Below are positions 23,970-32,900 of a stretch of DNA of 64,000 bases, piece after piece; the stretch's first letter is position 1, and every line of letters starts with the position of its first letter. The translations under genes were made by a program, and so were the position numbers. The DNA is taken from the NCBI GenBank assembly GCA_964017045.1, contig OZ024796.1, positions 26,723,010 to 26,787,009 on the forward strand. The letters are read 5' to 3'. The stretch comes from Omphiscola glabra (Eukaryota; Mollusca; Gastropoda; Lymnaeidae). The notes beneath the pieces are model-generated. The model was not told the DNA's origin. It searched no databases and worked only from the letters and a program-made list of their open reading frames with translations.

Positions 23970-26900
23970 CTTTTGACGAAAGAAAATATTTGATGAGTTT
24001 AATTCATTTAATCATAAATTTTTTTTTTCTTAAAATTTAGAGCTACATTAAACTTGTGGCACATCAAGGATAAGACATCAATTATAGCAAGAATCATCTT
24101 CAAAAACATCTAACATCTAAAACATTACTTTCCTATTTCCACCTATCAGCTGAATTTTTAGCAGTAAATACTATCCCACCAAATATAATTCAATCCACCG
24201 TTCCAAGATTTTCTGGAGTTTGAAAATGGACTTTATTTATAAAAAGGATAGAATGGAAAAAAAAAGGATGAACATCAGATAAATGAAAATATGTTTTAAG
24301 GACCCATAATGCAATTTTAGGGATGTGGCCCATTCAGAAAGTGTTAAGAATTTCTCTCAGTTATGGTGCATCAGAAGGTCAGCCCAGCAAAGCAGCCATT
24401 CGAGGGTAAAAAAAAACCAGCAAAAAACTGAACCATGGGAGCAGCGGGGGGAGGGGGGCGGGGGCTGGTTAAAAAAATCCACAGCATATATTCTCAAAAA
24501 TGTGTTTAATTTTTAAAAAATGTAATTTAAAAAATGTGGTCTCAAAAAAAAAAATTAATTTTTAAAAAATGTGTTAATTTTTTTTTTTAAAATTGGTAAT
24601 TAAAAAAAATAAGGTAATTAAAAAATGTGTTTTCCATCAAGCCGCTGCAGAGCTTGAACTCTAATCAGAGTAAGTAAGGTACAATGAAGAAAAAGCATAA
24701 ATAAAACTGATTAAATTCAACTTTGGAAAAAACTTGGACTTTTGACAGCCAATCTTAATGTCTGATGCATAGCTTAATATTTATGGCCAAATTCAGACTA
24801 CATAACTGAAATGTTTATACTTAAGGCCGATGTCATGGTAAGGACATACCCAGTATTTTTGTTGTTTAGAAACTTCAGTGGCAAATTTCTGGGTCCTCGG
24901 GGCAGACCCCTGAGTCCTCTGAGGTAGCGTCTCACCGATTCCCGCACCCCAAACAAGTTGTTGTGTTCTGACAAGGTGACACGTGACCAAGGGTTCATAT
25001 TCAAAAGGTCAAGTGCTGCAATAGCCACAGCCTTGCCAACCTACAGAGATAACAACAAAATATAACTTGCCATAAAGTGACTTGTTGGCAACACATAATG
25101 TGAGCTCTATATTAGAAGACGTAATTTTCTTCTATACCTTTTTGCCCTTAAGACTGCTCAAACCAGCATTTCCCAGATTTTTATATTTGGGGAGATGGGT
25201 GGACAAGATTCAAAATTGCACGAGGGACCGGGGCCATATTCATTATAGATAGTATGACATAAAAAAATTCATGTGAGGACCGGCAACATAAGGCGCACAG
25301 ACCGATGCCAGTCCCTGGACCACCATTTGGGGAAAGCTCCTTAAAACGTTTTTTAAAAAATGTTAAACACTCAATTTTCACTTAATGATATAAAAACAAA
25401 TTTCACAGCACACATTTTAAAACATTTTTGCTGGCATCTGTCCGTCACAATGTGATGATGGTATGGACTTCGTAGGATGAAATCCATAGGGGCCTGGGAT
25501 TCCGTCTTCTAGGATTATAAGCTGGTTCCCCAAAGCAAGTCGTCTTTCTCCACATCCAAGGTTTGAATTCAGAGTTGCCTTCTCTTAGATGAGTTGCCAT
25601 CCAAGGTTGACGGGTCCCATGGGGATGTTTCTGGTTGACTTCTTTGGTGGGGATTGAACTCCAGACCATTAACTTGAAGATTTGAACAGTTTAGACCACT
25701 CGGCCACCCAGAAATCATTATTCTCATTAAAAATAACTGAAGACCCTGGTTCTAAAAGTGCCCAAGTGACTTTTTTGTCGAAGTCAACATAAACTGTGAG
25801 CTTTTCTTATCTGGTTTAACCAAGTGTACTGCATAAATTTGAACACCTTAAAATATACTCAATTCCCTTATGTAAAAAAGATCCAAAAAAATAAGAATTA
25901 TCAAAATTTATAGACAAAAAGAATATTTAAACTGGATAGTAGATGAAGCACTGTGCTCATGCTGTGTGAAGGGAACAGTGGGACAAGTTATGTGGAAATA
26001 GAAAGACAGGACTAAAAGATAAGAAGTTTTCGGCTAAGAGACTTTCTCAGCAGACAGGACAAATGAAGAAACAATCAGATGTAGAAAGTAGTTCAACAAC
26101 TTGAGTGTTCGCCATTAATGTTATTTAACCTGGATTACCGGTACGTCAAAATGGGTATCATGTGACTCAAGTACTTTTAGCACCAAGGTCTTCATTTGTG
26201 GTTAGGGCTTACTATTTCCTTATTCTTCTAGAGGGGGTGAAACATTTTTTTAAAAAAACAGTTCCCAATTGATGATTTCCATATTATACAGATCTATTTA
26301 TTAATTGAATATATTGATCAATTTTGTTTCCCCCAAAAGGTGTTGCTTGCATTGAATTTAGTATTTTAAATCACTTGCACAAAAATTACACATATTATAG
26401 GTCTTTTGCATAGACATCAAAGTTAGACTCTTTGAGGTGCTGGTTTTAATCACTTACATCTTCAAAATGAGCTTGATTGTATTTTGGTGGGAAGCCAGCC
26501 ATTGGTGGAGGTGTGGCTCTCCCATTATCATTGGACGCTGGAGGGACAGCATTTACCATACGGCCAGTGTTATAATTGCATTCTAGTGTATAACTGCATA
26601 GAGTATAAAAAACTTTTACATATAAAAAAACAAAAATAATTAAATTCATACATAAGACCAAAACCAAAACTTTGAATTATGACATGCATTATGACATGAA
26701 TTATGACATGAATTATAACATGAATTAAGACATAAAGAATCATTGGAAAAAAATAACAATAATAATTTAACATCTGAATTTGTGCAACACATTTTGAATC
26801 TCTGCAGTGCTCATTCAAATATCAATTCTCTGTGTTGAAATTTAATAATAGCATATCTAGTCACTGTCATATCTTCAAGGCTGTAAAAATATAATATTTA

Positions 26901-29900
26901 GCTTTTTTAAAAAAAAATTCTAAATGATTTCTAAGCACTTTTCACTTTTAGAACAAAATTTTTAAAATGTATTTCAGTAAATCATATTTTCAATAGTTTA
27001 GGCCTGTTATCCAGCAAGCTAGAGACAACAAGCCCCTAATGACTCCTTCATTAATTCATGAAAAGACTTATAAGATTCACCTGTGAATGAGACCCGTTGC
27101 TTTGTAAACAGCCACACGGCCACTGCCTTCTTTGGACATGCCATCTCTCTTATCCTTGAGGTACATGTTCTTCTCAGAGAAGTTGCAGGCGGTGAAGTCA
27201 AAGTGGGCAGTGTTGAAAGCAATCAGCCGGGGGTACAACATGTTCTCAACCTTGTGAGAAACAGTAATCAGAACACAAAACAGTATTAAGATATGTTAAT
27301 CAGAGTAGGAGCTTGTTTCATTATGTCAAATTGCATGTTAAGATTTGTATCAAGTTCAGAAAGGGTGTTAATAATTTAATTTTTTTTTCAACTCTCTGCA
27401 TTAAAGAATTTTTACTATAGATATGTGCTATTCTCTCTATTTTTTTTAAAATCCAAGATCATAGCTACCATCTATTTTGAAGTTGTTTATCAACTTTGGA
27501 TTTAAATCTTGTCATTTCAACCTAGAATTACTACTATCGGTGAATTCCAAATCATAAGTAATTAAATATGAAATCTAGACGGTATATACGCACCAAAAAG
27601 TCAAGATTGCAATAGCACTTCTGATTCACGGTTATAGACATATATATTTCATGGTTATATATATATATAGTTTATAGATTTATATCTATATAAGTCATGG
27701 TTTTATATATGTATATAAATATATATATTATTCAAGTATATATATATATATAAATATATATTACAATCTGAAAAAAGAGGAGCCTTCTTCAATTATCCTG
27801 GCATGCTTGAATCATTTTTTTAACTATACATGATTTACACTCTTTATTTCATTAAAAAAAAATAAGCAGATAAAAGTGAGTGGGGTCTATTTCTTTTTTG
27901 AATTAAAGAAAACACAGTTAAAGCAATTAATAATAATGATTAAAACTGACCTGCATGTCTTCATTCTCAAAGTAGTTTCCATAAATAAAGCAACCCCGTT
28001 TGGAGGCATGTCCATGCAGGTCAACATACATGGCTATCCCACTGCATTCTGGGGAAATTTTCAGCAGCTCTGGGTCACGCAGGTGTGGGGCATTAGAGCC
28101 ATCTCCTATCTCAGCTATTTCTATATCCCCTTCACCCTCCGACCCTTCATTTCCTAAATGTTCTGTAATTGTTTCCATTGCTTTGTAATCATCCTCATCC
28201 TCATCATCTGTGTCCAAGCCAATGCAGAGCGCTCCACTGAATTAAAATAAATTCAAATGATATTTCAGCAATATTTTTTTTTTGTTAATACAAATCATAT
28301 GCATGCTGAAAAATATTAATGAAATTTAATGTAAAACATTTCAACCAATACGTCAGTAAGGTGTTTATTTTACATTCAAGTTTTGTTTCTTTTTTTGTCC
28401 ATCTCAATAATATGTTGATAGGAAATAACATCCAATGCAAATTAAATTTATCATTATAACCCATTTGTTTTACTAGAAAGAAAAAAATATACAATTTTGA
28501 GGCACCTATTCTTGAATCAAAATAAATCCATGTTTTTAGTTTTAGTAGAGTGCTAATGCAACAAAGAGATTGCAGAGTCTGAATGAGACTTGCCTGTTCT
28601 TGTTAAACTCCTCTGACATGTTCAAAGAAGAAAGCTTAAGTCTGAGATCTGAGTCTACTCGCAATGCCTCATTCTGTCCCATTTCAATTCTTTGTTCTTT
28701 TGAATCAAAGAGGCTAATCTGCACAAACAAGGGACAAAGAGGAAAATGTGTTAAGTTGAGCTTGTAGTTTGTAGTTACAAATAGCGAATCTGGCTTGCAA
28801 GGAGTATCAAAAAAAAATGTGATGATTGTAAGCATAAGAAAAACATTTGACACAAAAATGAGTGAGCAAACAAAATATTTCAATAATTTTTTTTAACTCA
28901 AAAGAATGGTAAAAATGTTTCAAAGAAAATATTTTAATATCCAAATTAAATATGTTGGCTTGATAATTCACTTATTTCATTAAAATGGATATACTAAAAA
29001 ACATAAAGATAGCACACTGATTAAATCTTTAAATAAAAATACACATAATTCAGTATGTGTTATCATCATTATTTACATTTGTACTTGCAATTGTAAAAAC
29101 AACAACAAATTCTCATACTACCCACAATGCTACTGTCTGAAGAGGAAGCTTCTGCTGCCAGATTGTTCATTGTGTAGTCAGTGTCATCCAGATTGGCAAG
29201 GTCAAGTGGCTCCACTGATACTTGCTCCTTGGCGTGGTAAAGATTATCTGGGTTATCCCCTCCTGGTTGACCTATGTGCTCTGAAGAGTCCTTCCATGAA
29301 TTCTTGACAGGGCTCAAGGGTGGGGCAGGGTGGTAAAACTCAGTTTCATTGGTGGCAAGGGGATGGTAACCATGGTGTTGTTGATGCTCCGGAGTCACTG
29401 ATGAGATGTGCTCTGCAGCATTCCCGGAGGCAATGTGCGCCACTTGAGCTGGCTTCAAATTTGTATTCGCTTGATTCTGTTCTAAATGACAGGCGTCATG
29501 TGGCTGACGATGGTGATAAAGTTCTACAGTTTTCTGATTATCCTCCTGACAATGGAGGCTTGTGTCTGTGTGTCTTGTCTCAGCTAGAGGAGGCAGGTAG
29601 GCATTAGGGGCATGGGCTGGCCAATGGATGTCATCCCCATACATCCCATGTGAAATATTTGAACGATGACTGTCAATATTATGCTGGTAATGCTGTTTGT
29701 AAATGGGGGCTTGCTGTGTGCTGATGCTGTCTGGTGTGCTCAACAGGCCATCTTCATTGAAGGACTCAGACAGCTCCCCAGGGTTTATCAAGGGCGACAC
29801 CCCATAGTTGTGCAGACTAAACGTTTTGACAGAGTCATCGCAGTTCTTGGCAGAGCTTGAGCAGGAAGAAGTGTAACCGACGGGGGGCGATGGGATTCTT

Positions 29901-32900
29901 TCACCACCTGGAAAGGTTATGTTGATACTATCAAGGCCGTTTTGAGTCCGAACTCGATCTTGAACATGGTGGTACACAATGAGACTTTTAGCAGCATAAA
30001 TAGATGGGTGTGCCTCAGGGTTCGGGTCAAGATAGACACGATTGAGATTAACACCGCGGGGGTCTGTGCGGTAATAGCCCCGAAAGACACCATCTGGGTT
30101 CAACATTGGTATGAGCTTAAAGACATACTGTTGTCGCAAACTGCTGGCCCGTGGGTCATTCTCTCGTAAGATAAAATTTAGAAAACCATTGAACACATGG
30201 CTTGCTGGAGTCTCTCCCGGATGGACACGACTGCTGAGTAAAAAGACCTGTAAATAGATATATAATAATTTGTTTGGGCAGTTACAAGATGTTTTCAGAA
30301 CAGTTAGTGGTGAATTTCTGACAAAAATAGACCAAAGTAATGAAATGTCCTGAAATATTTCAGAGAATAAGTAACATAGAATACCAAGATAATTGGGTTT
30401 TTTTATCTGTAGATGATCTCACTTTCATTTGTCTCTTGTTGCACTTTAGTTTTCTTTTATGTTGGTGGAAGTAACTATGCAAGGGCATCTTTCACCCCCA
30501 AAGTCCAACCCCAACCCACCCCACCAACCTCTACCCTGGACCTTGGTCAAATCTGCATGTTATTTAATTTGATAGTTCACCCTGAATGTCACCATTAGTA
30601 CCGGTAATACAAAAATTTACAGTCAAAAAAATTGTTAGAAAATTCTTGACTGCTGAATGGTACCCAGGTGCGAATGGAGGCGCTGAGTGCCCGGGTCCAT
30701 TTTTGACTAATGCTATTCGGATGACATTTGTAGTTTATTTTAGTTAAAATGAAGAACTAAGTATACAAACGTATAGTACATTCAATTATCTTTCATTTGA
30801 TACCTCATTCGGTCTTACAAACCCAACAATAATATTTTAAATCGTTTTTTAATCCCAACCTCTCAAGTCTGGTACCCGTGTACCAATAGGTACAGCTTTT
30901 AAAAAAAACTGTAGTTCTTGTTCTAAAAGAAATAAAAGATTGATTGGTGTTGCCACGGCAAAGGGGGGGGGGGGCGGTGTCGGGAAATCTCACCCTTAAA
31001 ATGAGACTTAAAGCTTCCTTTAGGGGAAACTACCCCTTTGCCCCCTGTGTTGACGCCCCCCAATAACTATTATTATTTTTTTAAAAGTGGTTTTATATAG
31101 TGCGGTACCCCAGCCTAGGGCTAGGCTCACTGCCAGTACCCCAGCCTAGGGCTAGGCTCACTGCCAGTACCCCAGCCTAGGGCGAGGCTCACTGCCAGTA
31201 CCCCAGCCTAGGGCTAGGCTCACTGCCAGTACCCCAGCCTAGGGCTAGGCTCACTGCCAGTACCCCAGCCTAGGGCTAGGCTCACTGCCAGTACCCCAGC
31301 CTAGGGCTAGGCTTACCAAGCTCCACATAAAAATTAGCAAAATGAAACAGGACATTAAGAAAAAACAGCGACATAAAAATTAGCAAAATGAAACAGGACA
31401 TTAAGAAAAAACAGCAACATAAAAATTAGCAAAATGAAACAGGACATTAAGAAAAAACAGCGACATAAAATCATTCATTTAAAAACAGCTTTGTAAAAAT
31501 ATTGACCCCGCCCACCCAAGTACTGAGTTATATTTCCAATACCTTTTTGCCCACAAATCTTTTGCACCTGGGTCTCTCCTTGTCAGGGAAGAGATTTATA
31601 TCAAACTTAGGTTCCTCTGAATCTGTGATCCCATGGCAAGATGAAATTGTGATAAGATCGACTCTCAGCTTGTCTAGTGAATGACACAGCAGCTCACGAT
31701 GGTAGTAGATCTTCTCAGGAGCACTGGGGAAATTAACATGGGAAAACTGATATTGTCACTTAGAGCTGTAAATAATATGGGAAAAACAGAAATGATCAAA
31801 TAAAACTGAAATTGACATAGAAAAACTGCAGTACATTCAGTATCTCAGAAATTCAGTGTACACACGTTTTTGAGTTGTAGGTCTGACAAGCTGAGAACAA
31901 GCTGTCAAGGTCATTGAGCTGATTTTGACTTTCTCCATAAGACCAGGGGGTGCAGAAAGCAAAGTACACAGTGCCAGTTTTCAACTCTGGGAAACGGTAT
32001 GTGAATCTCAAGACAAACTGGTTATCAATTGTCTGTGGATCGATGGACAAAAATCATTGTCAACATTTCACTTTTATTTCCCCCCATTTTTTGAAATACG
32101 TGCAGTCTGTTTTTTTAAATGCTTGATAATTAATATATAATATTATGCTAGTTGTCATATGTGTAGCAAGCAACACCAAAAAAAAGTTCTTAATTCATTT
32201 GTTTTCTTCCTGAGTTTCTATGAATTGTTTAATAAGTACATTTTAAAAAAAAACAATGTTTACAGCTATTTAAAAAATAATTGTGTTTTTAAGTCTTAAA
32301 GAAAGTCTCAAACACAAAATAAGAAACAAACCTCAAAAGTGGGTCTGTCTCTAATTCGCTCCCACTTTGGCTTTCCTGGCAATATTCTTACTATTGGAGC
32401 CAGACCCTGGCTATATAGCTTGCCTTGTTTGTTCATGTTCATTATGTTGATTTTGATCAGTCTGTTGCTTTGCCAACCACGAATGCCAAAGTAAAACCAA
32501 GATCTGCAAATAAAATAGTGGACTCAAATTCATTTGATATATAAGATTAGGAGGTAAGTAGGCTTATTTGTAAACAAAATTATTTTTATTGCTTTTATTC
32601 TTTGTCAATGATATTAGCAAACTTTAGAGTGTACATTTTTTTAATTTGATCAAATGAGGGTGAAGTGAAATACATTTTTTACTGCATTTTGAATAATACA
32701 TTTTTTAAAAAACTCCTTAACTGATTGGCTACCAGATTGAAAATCCCGCTATGGCCGAATTTAAGCTAGGTCCCATTTTCTCATTTTAGGTGTATGTAAA
32801 AATTCAGGTGCAGTTTTCTTAATTATTAACATATTCTAATAAGTAATGCACCATTTTGTAGGTAATTGAATTGTCTATAAGATACGGTTATTTGTAAAGT

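Noticed and set aside
25650..25711. tRNA gene
   Set aside because: Only A- and B-box-like parts are present, the cloverleaf does not close, and the sequence continues into a dispersed SINE body.
29320..30169. Several + strand frames of 64-95 residues
   Set aside because: All are antisense shadows of AGBL5 exon 6.
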